Assembly: GCA_020696365.1 (NCBI GenBank)
Contig: JAEHCM010000001.1
Span: forward strand, 230,987 to 294,986
Length of the DNA: 64,000 nucleotides
Direction: 5' to 3'
Source: Thermoplasmata archaeon
GTDB taxonomy: Archaea > Thermoplasmatota > Thermoplasmata > UBA10834
Part shown: piece after piece, positions 16,880 through 24,984 of the stretch
Layout of the letters: each line of letters opens with the position of its first letter
Numbering within the stretch: the first letter of the stretch is position 1
The notes under the pieces: generated by a model
Seen by the model: only the letters and a program-made list of their open reading frames with translations
What the model was told of the DNA's origin: nothing
Database searches by the model: none
Program-made: the position numbers and the translations under genes

Positions 16880-17479
16880 TCAATGGCACTCGACTTCCTC
16901 CACCATCGAGAAGACCTGGTCCGATAGCAGGGCGAGGGCGTGCTCGTCATCGAAGTAGAGCGGCGTAACGTAGATCAGGATGACAGACTCGAAATCGACG
17001 TTGCAGAACCATGCGACCGCACCCAACTCCGCCAACTGGATATCCTGGACAGTCTCGAACGGTGGGAACCCGATCGCCATCTGTTTCGTCACGGAATACG
17101 TGAACTTGACCCCTGTGTGGCCTGCTATCCTAAAGGCCTCGTCCCTCGAATCCTCCTCTATGGAGACCTCTACGCCGTATTGCTCCTTGATGTAGTCCTC
17201 GGCGTAGGAATCGAGCCGTTCGAAGGCCGCGCTGAAGGCCGAGTTCGGAGCTGAGATGGTGCGAATCGTCGCAACCGCAAGGAACCCCTTGCCGTTCGTG
17301 TAGATTGTCTCGTGTATGTAAGGGAGCGAGGAGTACCGCTTATCTTCTATCACGAAGTCGTAGATCTCCGTGGGCTTCGCCGGCGAGACGGGATAGCCGA
17401 AGAACATACCGTATAGCGAGAAGACGCACAGGTACGTGACGACGACAACGAAGAAACGTCGTCGCCCTTTCAAGCTCAT
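16880..17479 (-). CDS. Exported or membrane-anchored protein, unknown function
   Basis: 199 residues. Basic MSLKGRRRFF then a hydrophobic segment VVVVTYLCVFSLYGMFFG gives an N-terminal anchor or signal; the rest is likely outside the cell. A central stretch (HTGVKFTYSV) resembles small lipid- or cofactor-handling domains only loosely, so no function is given. Its ATG overlaps the stop of the membrane protein upstream by 4 bases (17476-17479), which implies coupling. Confidence 0.6.
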   Translation of the reverse strand: MSLKGRRRFFVVVVTYLCVFSLYGMFFGYPVSPAKPTEIYDFVIEDKRYSSLPYIHETIYTNGKGFLAVATIRTISAPNSAFSAAFERLDSYAEDYIKEQYGVEVSIEEDSRDEAFRIAGHTGVKFTYSVTKQMAIGFPPFETVQDIQLAELGAVAWFCNVDFESVILIYVTPLYFDDEHALALLSDQVFSMVEEVECH

Positions 17480-17784
17480 AGAAACACCATCCAGACCGCA
17501 AGTGATCCGCAGATGATCGTCAGGAGTCCCGCCTTGACGTACTGCAGCCTTTCCTTCTTCTGACGGAGCTGCATCAGCGTGCCGAACAGCATTATGCCAA
17601 TCAAGCCCGGGAAGAATATGATGCCCGGTACTCCGACCACTATCAGGAGGACGCCTCCCATGGACCATCCTGCACCAATCATGCCGTAGAGGGCGCGGGG
17701 AGAACTCTGCGACCTGAATTCAATGAAACTGGCAATCCCCAGGGGGACTGCCGTCAGCGCCAACAACAGTATGGCCGGGTTCAT
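17476..17784 (-). CDS. Small membrane protein, three TM segments
   Basis: 102 residues with hydrophobic segments AILLLALTAVPLGIASF, GVLLIVVGVPGIIFFPGLIGIMLFG and LLTIICGSLAVWMVFL. Family not recognised. First gene of a two-gene unit with 16880-17479. Confidence 0.6.
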   Translation of the reverse strand: MNPAILLLALTAVPLGIASFIEFRSQSSPRALYGMIGAGWSMGGVLLIVVGVPGIIFFPGLIGIMLFGTLMQLRQKKERLQYVKAGLLTIICGSLAVWMVFL

Positions 17785-17847
17785 TCTGTCACGCGCCCCC
17801 CTCTCCTGGTGTCCCCCATCTGTGCCTGCTGGGTTGATGGCCGAGCG

Positions 17848-18186
17848 TCAGCGGTCGAGAAACTTCTGTACCTCCAGCCTCCTCCCCTCGGGATCCCGGA
17901 GAAAGAAATGGTATATTCTGTATTTAGCGTTCTCCATGGGTGGTCCTTCCGCTAGGTCCATCAAGTCCTCATATCTCTCCTCCACCTCTCTGTTCGTTTC
18001 GAACCAGTATGTTATGATTCCCCCGGTGTTCGCCTTCTCCCTCTGACAGAAGCCGAGGAAGAGGTTGTCGTACCGTAGTATGGTGCAGTCTTCCTGCTCA
18101 AGCCAAACCTTCATGCCAAGTCTCGAGGTGTAAAACTCGACTATCTCCCGCAGTCTTTCAGTGCTCAGGAACACGATTCCAGGCAT
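17848..18186 (-). CDS. VOC-superfamily (glyoxalase-like) protein
   Basis: 112 residues with a single VOC module: REIVEFYTSRLGMKV at the N-terminus and FFLRDPEGRRLEVQKF at the end, the usual strand containing the C-terminal metal-ligand Glu. Such proteins act as dimers in metal-dependent lyases, dioxygenases or binding proteins; substrate unknown. A TATA-like ACTATTTATCC (minus strand, ~18207-18217) would give a nearly leaderless message. Confidence 0.75.
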   Translation of the reverse strand: MPGIVFLSTERLREIVEFYTSRLGMKVWLEQEDCTILRYDNLFLGFCQREKANTGGIITYWFETNREVEERYEDLMDLAEGPPMENAKYRIYHFFLRDPEGRRLEVQKFLDR

Positions 18187-18399
18187 GTCAGCGAGAAGGT
18201 GATAACCGGATAAATAGTTGGCACAAGTGGAAGACCCGAATCAGGCGTTGATCGCCAAATCGGTGCCAATCAGTTTTGGCACTCGTTGCACCATGTTGTG
18301 GGGTTGATGGCCCTGACCTATGAAGACCGCCGGGAATCAATCGGCGTCGAGGGAACATATCCGGCGGGAAAAGGCTAAATCTGAGTTCGCTCACTTCAG

Positions 18400-19335
18400 A
18401 TGCGGCGTTTGCATGCGTGGAGTGGTTCGACCTTGACTGAGATTGTTGTGGCCGCAACCCAAATGGCCTGTGGACGTGACTCCGACAAGAACGTCTCGAG
18501 AGCCGAGGAGTTGATACGAGAGGCTGCCGAGGAGGGTGCCCAGATCATCCTCTTGCAGGAGCTGTTCGAGACGCCATACTTCTGTCAGGATCAGAACAGG
18601 CATCATCTATGCCTGGCGAAGGAGGCCGAGGGCAATCCGACCCTGAAAAGGATGTCGAAGCTCGCTGAGGAGCTCTCAGTCGTCCTCCCGATCAGCTTCT
18701 TCGAGAAGGCGAACAAGACGTTCTTCAATTCCGTCATGATGATCGACGCGGATGGCAGCTTTCTCGGGATATACAGGAAGAGCCACATACCCAACGACCC
18801 TGGCTATTGGGAGAAGTTCTGTTTCTCACCCGGAGACACCGGTTTCAGAGTATGGAAGACCCGGTACTGCAAGGTGGGTGTCGGAATCTGCTGGGACCAA
18901 TGGTTTCCAGAGGCTGCAAGGATAATGGCTCTCAAGGGCGCTGACGTCTTGATGTATCCAACTGCCATCGGTTCCGAACCTGGATACGATCTAGACACGG
19001 CCGATCATTGGAGGAGGGTCATGCAGGGTCATGCCGGAGCCAACATGATTCCGGTCTGTGCGTCGAACAGGGTGGGGGTGGAGACAGGAGAGACGACGGA
19101 ACTGACATTCTACGGCAGCTCATTCATAGCAGGACATGATGGTGCGATAGTCGCAGAAGCAGGCAGAGACGAGGAGGCCACGATTGTCGCCAGGTTCGAT
19201 TTGGATCGGATCAGGGAGTTCCGCGACTCCTTCCACGTGTTTCGAGATCGTAGGCCCGACCTCTACGAATCGCTTCTGACAATGGATGGAGACACGGGAG
19301 TCCACAAGCAGCGGAAATCCAGAGATCCCGCTTGA
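18400..19335 (+). CDS. aguB: N-carbamoylputrescine amidase (nitrilase superfamily)
   Basis: Hydrolyses N-carbamoylputrescine to putrescine, CO2 and ammonia, the second step from agmatine. The nitrilase triad is visible: Glu in LLQELFETPYF, Lys in YRKSHIPND and Cys in GICWDQWFPEA. PYFCQ and the DPGYWEKF stretch are typical of AguB. ATG 18400 follows a TATA-like GGCTAAATC by about 27 bases, so it may be leaderless; TTG 18433 (giving LTEIVVAATQ) matches family N-termini better. Agmatine deiminase, the preceding enzyme, is at 54,995, far away but on the same strand. Confidence 0.85.
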   Translation: MRRLHAWSGSTLTEIVVAATQMACGRDSDKNVSRAEELIREAAEEGAQIILLQELFETPYFCQDQNRHHLCLAKEAEGNPTLKRMSKLAEELSVVLPISFFEKANKTFFNSVMMIDADGSFLGIYRKSHIPNDPGYWEKFCFSPGDTGFRVWKTRYCKVGVGICWDQWFPEAARIMALKGADVLMYPTAIGSEPGYDLDTADHWRRVMQGHAGANMIPVCASNRVGVETGETTELTFYGSSFIAGHDGAIVAEAGRDEEATIVARFDLDRIREFRDSFHVFRDRRPDLYESLLTMDGDTGVHKQRKSRDPA

Positions 19336-19356
19336 CCCGTCACGGATACTGGTCGA

Positions 19357-19380
19357 GGGGGCTCTGTGTCCACGGCCCCC
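19357..19380 (+). terminator. GC-rich hairpin after aguB
   Basis: GGGGGC (19357-19362) pairs with GCCCCC (19375-19380) across a 12-base loop, 22 bases after the aguB stop and before the convergent tRNA-Trp. There is no strong T-run, so termination by it is only a guess. Confidence 0.4.
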
Positions 19381-19437
19381 GGTACAAAAGACCCCGTGAT
19401 TTCTCGGACAGACGATTATACTGGCTATGTGTAGGAG

Positions 19438-19607
19438 TGGGGGCAGAGGGATTTGAACCCCCATCGACGGGTTTCCACCACGTGGAGAGCGACTCCACGC
19501 GTTCAGACATGGGTCATCGCTCCAGTTAGTCATCACTGGTCAGCAACCCAACGGAAATCATTCCCATAACTGGAGCCCGTTAGGATACCAGACTACCCCA
19601 TACCCCC
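19438..19607 (-). tRNA. tRNA-Trp (CCA) with a 97-base anticodon-loop intron
   Basis: Acceptor GGGGGTA (19607-19601) pairs with TGCCCCC, discriminator A at 19438. The D-arm, the anticodon stem ACGGG/CCCGT and the T-arm GGGGG-TTCAAAT-CCCTC fold normally. The loop CTCCAG|A gives anticodon CCA. Exon 1 is 19570-19607, exon 2 is 19438-19472, with the intron after position 37, the standard place. TCCA in the exon can pair with TGGA at the intron end, giving a relaxed bulge-helix-bulge. CCA at the 3' end is not encoded. It lies 27 bases after the eL41 gene on the same strand and may share its transcript. Confidence 0.93.
19473..19569 (-). ncRNA. Box C/D-like guide RNA inside the tRNA-Trp intron
   Basis: The intron holds a C-box-like GTGATGA (19536-19530), then AACTGGAGC, which is complementary to the anticodon loop of the same pre-tRNA, then ATGA where a D or D' box should sit. 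A further CTGA lies at about 19507-19504 and another at 19543-19540. Counting five bases back from ATGA places the guide opposite C34. Guiding of 2'-O-methylation of C34 by the tRNA-Trp intron is known in other euryarchaea; here it is inferred from the pairing. A CGTGGAG/CTCCACG hairpin follows at the 3' side. Confidence 0.6.
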
Positions 19608-19634
19608 GAGAGTTGTATAGCCGCAGCGGAGCCT

Positions 19635-19742
19635 CTACTTCTTCCTCAGCCTCTGAGCTCTCTTGCGCCTTCTCATCTTCTTCTTGCGCCACTTCCAGCG
19701 CTGCTTTCCACGCTTCTTCCATGCGCGAGAACTTCTCTTCAT
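19635..19742 (-). CDS. rpl41e: Large-subunit ribosomal protein eL41-like, 35 aa
   Basis: 35 residues made almost wholly of Arg, Lys and Trp, with RWKWRKKKMRRRKR at its core, as in eL41, one of the smallest ribosomal proteins. GGGAG lies about 8 bases before the ATG. A strong TATA-like element lies ~45 bases upstream. Position between two tRNA genes fits a translation locus. Very short basic proteins are hard to prove by sequence alone. Confidence 0.7.
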   Translation of the reverse strand: MKRSSRAWKKRGKQRWKWRKKKMRRRKRAQRLRKK

Positions 19743-19785
19743 GCGTCAGACTCCCTTTGCGACTGATTGGCGGTACATCGCTTTC

Positions 19786-19795
19786 TTTTTATATG
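19786..19795 (-). promoter_or_regulatory. TATA box of the eL41 gene
   Basis: Minus strand CATATAAAAA, placing the transcript start near 19765, about 23 bases before the ATG. It may also drive tRNA-Trp. Confidence 0.6.
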
Positions 19796-19813
19796 CCTTT
19801 TGATGGGGCGCAG

Positions 19814-19932
19814 CGGGCCGGTCGGGAGTTTCGGGCGCTTCTGCGCCTTTCGAACCCGAGACCACTGGCTGTCTTCGATCCCCTTGAGGGTCGTAGAAGG
19901 CCAGTGCTATATCCAGACTAAGCCACCGGCCC
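19814..19932 (-). tRNA. tRNA-Arg (TCT) with two introns, one in the T-loop
   Basis: Acceptor GGGCCGG (19932-19926) pairs with CCGGCCC, discriminator G at 19814. Intron 1 (19871-19893, 23 bases) follows position 37: CTTC pairs with GAAG, flanked by 3-base bulges TAC and ACA, and splicing gives loop CTTCTAA, anticodon TCT. Intron 2 (19828-19848, 21 bases) lies in the T-loop: TTCG pairs with CGAA, bulges AAA and ACT, inner stem GGCGC/GCGCC. Splicing restores the canonical T-loop TTCGAAT between TCGGG and CCCGA. Both are textbook bulge-helix-bulge motifs. Without intron 2 removed the T-arm cannot form. Confidence 0.93.
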
Positions 19933-19961
19933 ATCTGGCCGGATGACACATAAGCCACCCC

Positions 19962-19970
19962 CGTATAAAG
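19962..19970 (-). promoter_or_regulatory. TATA box of tRNA-Arg
   Basis: Minus strand CTTTATACG, centred 34 bases before the tRNA 5' end, leaving a leader of about 10 bases for RNase P to remove. Confidence 0.55.
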
Positions 19971-20064
19971 CCTTGGCTGAGGCCGCAAGGCCGGAATTCG
20001 TGTGGATCGACCGGGTACTGCGAACGCTTTAAGGCCATATTCCGCATTCCACCTGTTGTTGACG

Positions 20065-20841
20065 ATGGAAGAGGTAGAGATCGTAGAGCTCAAGAAGATG
20101 GACCTCAGGGACGCCGTTATCATAGACGGTTTTCCCAGCGTGGGTCTCGTCAGTTCGATAGTCGCCAACTACTTAGTCGCCCTTTTGAAGATGGAGTACA
20201 TAGCCGTGATGGACTCCAACCTGTTCCCGACAGTCTCTCTTATACGCAATTCGGAGCCGCTTGGACCCGCTAGGATCTATGCGAGACCACACCTGAAAGA
20301 TGGCGAGCAGCAGATCGTGGTGTTCTCGACGGAGCTCCAGCCTTCGGCGGCGATGCTCCGTCCGCTCGGAAGGGCCGTGATGAACTTCGCCCAGCAGCAG
20401 AAATGCAGCCTCATCATATCGGCCGGTGGCCTGATCATCGAGGGCGATGATGAACCGGAGAATGTCAACGAGAAACGAAGCGAAGTATCCGTGTACGGCA
20501 TCGCTAGCACCGAGAGGGCGGAGAAGAGGCTCAGGAGTGCCGATGCGAAACCCTTCGTCGAAGGCGTGATATCGGGCACCGCTGGTGTACTGCTCAACGA
20601 AGGTCGTAGGCGTGGAATGGACGTCGTTACTCTACTGGCAGAGGCCAGGCCGAACATGGCCGATGCGAGAGCTGCTGCCCTTATACTCACCGCGATCGAC
20701 CAGATGATCATGCATCTGAGCCTTAACGTCGAGCCGCTATGCAAGGAGGCCGAGAGACTGGAAGCGCAGCTGAAGGTACTTCACAAGGACGCCGAGAAGA
20801 AGAGCAGGGACGATTCTCCCGCCGTAGCGGGATACCACTGA
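20065..20841 (+). CDS. PAC2-family protein (proteasome assembly chaperone-like)
   Basis: 258 residues. The N-terminal IDGFPSVGLVSSIVANYLV with ARIYARPHLKDG is typical of archaeal PAC2 proteins, homologous to proteasome assembly chaperone 2. A C-terminal stretch rich in Glu and Lys (~225-250) is likely helical. The role in archaea is not settled. ATG 20065 is preferred because it follows a TATA-like CTTTAAGG by ~30 bases. Confidence 0.85.
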   Translation: MEEVEIVELKKMDLRDAVIIDGFPSVGLVSSIVANYLVALLKMEYIAVMDSNLFPTVSLIRNSEPLGPARIYARPHLKDGEQQIVVFSTELQPSAAMLRPLGRAVMNFAQQQKCSLIISAGGLIIEGDDEPENVNEKRSEVSVYGIASTERAEKRLRSADAKPFVEGVISGTAGVLLNEGRRRGMDVVTLLAEARPNMADARAAALILTAIDQMIMHLSLNVEPLCKEAERLEAQLKVLHKDAEKKSRDDSPAVAGYH

Positions 20842-20966
20842 ACGGGATTCGTGCGTCGCCATCGGGGAATCTTATTATAGCCGCCACGGGTTGGCTGATT
20901 GTCGGGCAGATTACGGGGGCGCGACGTAGGGTCCGACGATTTAGGAGGCCGCTGGCCGCCGGGTAG

Positions 20967-22133
20967 GTGCATCGGTTGATCGACATATTCTACAACGGGC
21001 TGCTCGCCGGACTCCTCTTGATGTGGGTAATCAGCAGCCGCCGCCGCATCTATTTTGGTCGCGCCATAGCGGTGCTTAAGCGCCATATTTTTGTCGTGTC
21101 CGCATTATTCTGGTTGGCCTTCGTGGTGTTCGCAGTTGCCTTTGTCACGAACTTCGACTACTTCGACCGCATACACGATATCGACGAAGCTGTTGAGACC
21201 GCTGTCATAAGTCACGAAGCAGGTATCAACCCGTATGAGGAGTTTGTGATTCCTCGGTTCAAGGGTCGGTACATCCCTAGCGTGGAGTGGACTCTTGGTC
21301 CTTACAATTATCTCCCTCTGGATCTCTTTGTGTATATCGGCTCCTACGAAGTCTTTGAATTGCTCGGGTCGCCGGAATGGTTCGTCGTGACGAATCTCAT
21401 GCTGTCCGCGGCGGCCTTCGCGGTGCTTCGAGGCATCCTCAAGGCCGAGTGGATAGTCTATGCGCCGCTCGCAGGCATCGTCATGTTGTTCTACGCTTTC
21501 GACAACGCTTCGTTGACGTTGCTCCTTATGGTGTTGGCGATGTACGCCTATTTGCGCATGCAGTGGCATCCCGGCGTGGTGGCGATATTCCTCCTGTCGC
21601 TCGCCACACTGACGAAGATATTCGCAGCTATCCCGCTCGTGATACTCGTGCTCTTCGAACTTCAGAGTCAGATATCCAGAAGGAAGTGGAAGGATGTCGC
21701 GTGGACTGCTGTCGTCACCGCCGCGAGCGCGGTCGCCGCCGTTCTCGTCATGCTCCCCTTCGGAATCCAGAACGTGCTCGACTCTGCGGTGTTCTTCCAT
21801 ACCAGTGAGGAGCTCCGAATCGGCACATCTTGTGGTGGCACGCTGCTGAGCGAGATTGCGTTGGGGAGTGAGTACTACTCGATGATCAGTGCCGCCTTCG
21901 TCTTCGCTTCCCTGATCGTTGGCATGAAGTTCCGGAGCCTGAACGACCGGATCCTGCTGACCACGGTGGTGTTCCTGCTCGTATCGGTCAAGAGCAGCCA
22001 GGCCCCGTTGATCGTCTTCGGAATTTTCCTGATGCTTCGCCTCAAGGAGATATCCGATGCCCGTGCGAACAGCTCCCGCGACTCAACAATCGAACCGGAG
22101 ATTCCAGGCGGATTGTCCGCGGAATCCGTATGA
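20967..22133 (+). CDS. Polytopic membrane protein, GT-C / DUF2029-type glycosyltransferase-like
   Basis: 388 residues with about nine hydrophobic segments. After TM2 an extracytoplasmic loop has an Asp pair (IHDID), then EAGINPYEE, as in lipid-linked-sugar mannosyltransferases of the GT-C fold. It could extend a surface glycan or lipid, but the substrate is not evident. GTG 20967 has a weak ribosome site; TTG 20976 is an alternative. It has its own TATA-like TTATTATAG at ~20871. Confidence 0.65.
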   Translation: MHRLIDIFYNGLLAGLLLMWVISSRRRIYFGRAIAVLKRHIFVVSALFWLAFVVFAVAFVTNFDYFDRIHDIDEAVETAVISHEAGINPYEEFVIPRFKGRYIPSVEWTLGPYNYLPLDLFVYIGSYEVFELLGSPEWFVVTNLMLSAAAFAVLRGILKAEWIVYAPLAGIVMLFYAFDNASLTLLLMVLAMYAYLRMQWHPGVVAIFLLSLATLTKIFAAIPLVILVLFELQSQISRRKWKDVAWTAVVTAASAVAAVLVMLPFGIQNVLDSAVFFHTSEELRIGTSCGGTLLSEIALGSEYYSMISAAFVFASLIVGMKFRSLNDRILLTTVVFLLVSVKSSQAPLIVFGIFLMLRLKEISDARANSSRDSTIEPEIPGGLSAESV

Positions 22134-22256
22134 TGCGCTTGAACATCCGTGTGCAACGCACACATCCGTCCCCGCTTCTTACTAAAGAAATATCTATTAA
22201 TTCAGCCATTCCGCAAAAGAACGCGGGAAATATCGTACCAAGTTCGAGGTGCTCGT

Positions 22257-23597
22257 ATGTCTGCGAAATTTGCTTCAATAAGAACCGGAGAGCTCCCCGG
22301 CCCAAAGTCTGCCGAGTTTGGCAGGATGAGAGAGCGACTGATATCCCGAGCGGTCGGAATAGTCGCGCCAGTGTACATCGAGAAGGCTGCAGGCTCGCTT
22401 CTGACCGATGTGGACGGTAATGTATTCATCGATATGGCAAGCGGGATAGGCGTCACAAACATCGGTCACAGACCCGCAGAGGTCGAGGCTGCGATCAAGG
22501 ACCAGGCAGGGAAGTTCATACACACCTGTTACCAGGTCACCCCTTACGAGAGCTATCTTAGGGTGGCCGAGAAGCTCGCCGAACTCGCCCCGGGATCGGG
22601 GCTGACGAAGAGCGTTCTATTCAATGCAGGTGCCGAGGCTGTGGAGAACTCGGTGAAGATATCGAGGCACTACAACAAGAAGCTCGCCTCATTCTCGTTC
22701 ACCCACGCCTTCCATGGCAGGACCATGATGGCCCTGGCGCTCACTGACAAAGAGATGCCGTACAAAGCTGGCTTCGGCCCGCTACCAGAGACCTACAAGG
22801 TCGACTTTCCCTACTGCTACAGATGTCCGCTGAACGCCACATACCCGTCCTGCGGTGTCGTATGCGCCGACAAGATAGACGAGATCTGGTCGAGCCCACA
22901 ATTCGAGGGGAAGGTATCGTCCCTAATCGGTGAACCCATCGCTGGCGAGGGAGGGTTCATAGTCCCACCGAAGGAGTTCTATCCCAAGGTGTCGAAGATA
23001 TGCAAGAAGCACGGCGTCGTCTATATTGACGACGAGATACAGACGGGCGCTGGGCGGACCGGGAAGATGTGGTGCGTCGACCACTGGCCGGGCGCCGAGC
23101 CAGACATGCTCGTTAGCGGCAAGGGGATGGGTGGAGGTTTCCCTCTCTCCGCGACTACCGGAAGGCCTGAGATAATGGACGCTCCGCAGGTCGGCGGCCT
23201 GGGCGGGACCTTCGGGGGCAACCCCGTAGCCTGCGCGGCCGCGCTCGCGCAGATCGACATCATCGAAAAGAGTCTCGACAAGGTCCAGCCGATCAACTCG
23301 TACATGGTGAAGCGCCTCGGGGAGCTGCAACAGAAGTTCCCGGTCATCGGCGAGGTCAGAGGTATGGGCGCGATGATGGCGCTCGAGCTCGTCGCAGACC
23401 AGAAGACGAAGGAGCCAGCGGCCAAGGAGACCGGCGCTGTGAAGACAGCCGCTCTCAAGAGGGGCCTCCTGATACTCACATGTGGCACATACAACAACGT
23501 CGTAAGGATGCACCCGTCGATTCTGATGCCACAGGAAATGCTCGAGGAGTCGATGGGCATTCTTGAGGAGAGCTTCGAAGAGGTCATGAAGGCCTAG
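22257..23597 (+). CDS. Class III PLP aminotransferase, 4-aminobutyrate type
   Basis: 446 residues. Fold-type I motifs: NAGAEAVENSVKISRHY, FTHAFHGRTMMAL, YIDDEIQTGAGRTG and SGKGMGGGFPLSA, whose Lys forms the PLP Schiff base. Closest known activities are 4-aminobutyrate and related omega-amino-acid transamination. AguA and AguB in the same window would make putrescine, a diamine substrate for some relatives, but there is no operon link. ATG 22257 has GAGGTG 5-7 bases before it. Extra cysteines (CYRCPLNATYPSCGVVC) are a common feature of one subgroup. Confidence 0.85.
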   Translation: MSAKFASIRTGELPGPKSAEFGRMRERLISRAVGIVAPVYIEKAAGSLLTDVDGNVFIDMASGIGVTNIGHRPAEVEAAIKDQAGKFIHTCYQVTPYESYLRVAEKLAELAPGSGLTKSVLFNAGAEAVENSVKISRHYNKKLASFSFTHAFHGRTMMALALTDKEMPYKAGFGPLPETYKVDFPYCYRCPLNATYPSCGVVCADKIDEIWSSPQFEGKVSSLIGEPIAGEGGFIVPPKEFYPKVSKICKKHGVVYIDDEIQTGAGRTGKMWCVDHWPGAEPDMLVSGKGMGGGFPLSATTGRPEIMDAPQVGGLGGTFGGNPVACAAALAQIDIIEKSLDKVQPINSYMVKRLGELQQKFPVIGEVRGMGAMMALELVADQKTKEPAAKETGAVKTAALKRGLLILTCGTYNNVVRMHPSILMPQEMLEESMGILEESFEEVMKA

Positions 23598-23632
23598 CAC
23601 TGCTGACCCTGCAGGTCGTCCCCGCCGTACTG

Positions 23633-24208
23633 TCAGAGCCCTCTTTCGGAAGCTATCTGGTTGGCCCGTGCGAGGTCGTCCTCGTCGTTGATGTTGACGG
23701 CTAGTAATGGGTCATCGAATTCGATGGTTTCCGTGTCCGGGCTCGGAGTCACTATGTTCAATCCGACCCACGTGAACGCCTCTCCTGCTTCGTCCACTCC
23801 GACCGACTCCGTCCTGGGTCTTACTGCGACGCGGGAAGTGTGGACCACAGCTGCCAAGCTGTTGCCGTCGAAAGCCTCCAAGAGTCTTGCGACATGGTGT
23901 TCCGTGACGAACGGAACGTCCACGTTGAGTGTGAGGAAAACGTCGTCGAGCTTCTCCAGCAGTTCCATGATATCCTGGTGATACCCCTTCCCGAGTGTGT
24001 CGATGACCTTCAGACCCGCCCTTTCAGCCTCGATTCTCGTCCGAGGTGTGCGTTGCGAGACTGCGACGAGGATCCCACTCAGGCGGCCATGCTGCAGCGC
24101 GTCGACGGATCTCCTCAGCAGGTTCCTTCCTCCCACTTCGAGCAGCGCCTTCTCCACCTCACCATCGAACCTGGTCGCCCTGCCACCAGCCATGATGACT
24201 GCCTTCAT
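23633..24208 (-). CDS. cobY: Adenosylcobinamide-phosphate guanylyltransferase
   Basis: 191 residues. CobY activates adenosylcobinamide phosphate with GTP, the archaeal replacement for bacterial CobU. The nucleotidyltransferase signature IMAGGRATRF with Lys in EKALLEVGG, and LTLNVDVPFV for the metal, are seen. The ATG overlaps the cobS stop by 4 bases. With cobS, cobZ and cobT it completes nucleotide-loop assembly of cobalamin. Confidence 0.92.
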   Translation of the reverse strand: MKAVIMAGGRATRFDGEVEKALLEVGGRNLLRRSVDALQHGRLSGILVAVSQRTPRTRIEAERAGLKVIDTLGKGYHQDIMELLEKLDDVFLTLNVDVPFVTEHHVARLLEAFDGNSLAAVVHTSRVAVRPRTESVGVDEAGEAFTWVGLNIVTPSPDTETIEFDDPLLAVNINDEDDLARANQIASERGL

Positions 24209-24984
24209 ACGAATGCCACCCACATCAGCAGAGTCGCGCCCCTCCCTATCTCGTTCACAGCGCCGAACACGTCTCCGGAGACGCCTCCCAAGTGTTTCCT
24301 GGCTATGGCCGTCACTGCCCCTCCGGCCAGGATTCCTGTGAGAACAATTACGGAGAGCCATCCGACAACGAGGAAGCAACCGATCAGAGCGATCCCGCAG
24401 GCGGCTAGAAAACGTCCTCGGTCGGCATTCTGGACGAATAGCGACCCCATGCCCTCATGTGAGCTTGGTCCGAGCAGCATGGCAGTGTTCATCGCGAGCT
24501 TTCCACCCACCTCGGCCACGACCATCCCTAGAATGAAGGGAACTGCCCAGGGAAGCGGCCAAAGCTCCACATCCCGGCCCACGGACGAACACATTCGCAT
24601 GGCAAGAGCGAAGAATATGATCAGGAAAAGGACGACGGCTATCACCGCGGCCACGCCCACATGCGGGTCCTTCACGACCTCGCGTTTTCGCTGAGGGCTT
24701 CCATGTGCCATGATCCCATCCGCGAAGTCTGCCAGCCCCTCCGTGTGGATTATGCCGGTTACGCCATAGAGTAGCGCAACGAGAAGCGCTCCGGAAACAA
24801 TCGCATTCGAGGGCCCGAGCATGAGGTCCAACGCTATGATCGTCAGAGATGCGATGAGCCCGACGAGAAGCCCGATGACCGGGAGAAGGTGCTGCTGCGA
24901 GGCTGCAGCTTGGAGGTCGAGGTCCTTTCTCGTCAGTCGAATACGGGTGAGCAGTCCGAGCAGCGCCAGTGTCATGGTGCTCAC
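24205..24984 (-). CDS. cobS: Adenosylcobinamide-GDP ribazoletransferase (cobalamin synthase)
   Basis: 259 residues, membrane-embedded. HTEGLADFADGIM is the CobS metal-binding signature, with further hydrophobic helices throughout. CobS joins adenosylcobinamide-GDP to alpha-ribazole (phosphate). It overlaps both cobZ (4 bases) and cobY (4 bases). Confidence 0.93.
   Translation of the reverse strand: MSTMTLALLGLLTRIRLTRKDLDLQAAASQQHLLPVIGLLVGLIASLTIIALDLMLGPSNAIVSGALLVALLYGVTGIIHTEGLADFADGIMAHGSPQRKREVVKDPHVGVAAVIAVVLFLIIFFALAMRMCSSVGRDVELWPLPWAVPFILGMVVAEVGGKLAMNTAMLLGPSSHEGMGSLFVQNADRGRFLAACGIALIGCFLVVGWLSVIVLTGILAGGAVTAIARKHLGGVSGDVFGAVNEIGRGATLLMWVAFV

Noticed and set aside
23840-24694. 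284-codon plus-strand frame over cobY and cobS
   Set aside because: The opposite strand encodes complete CobY and CobS with catalytic motifs; this is antisense shadow.
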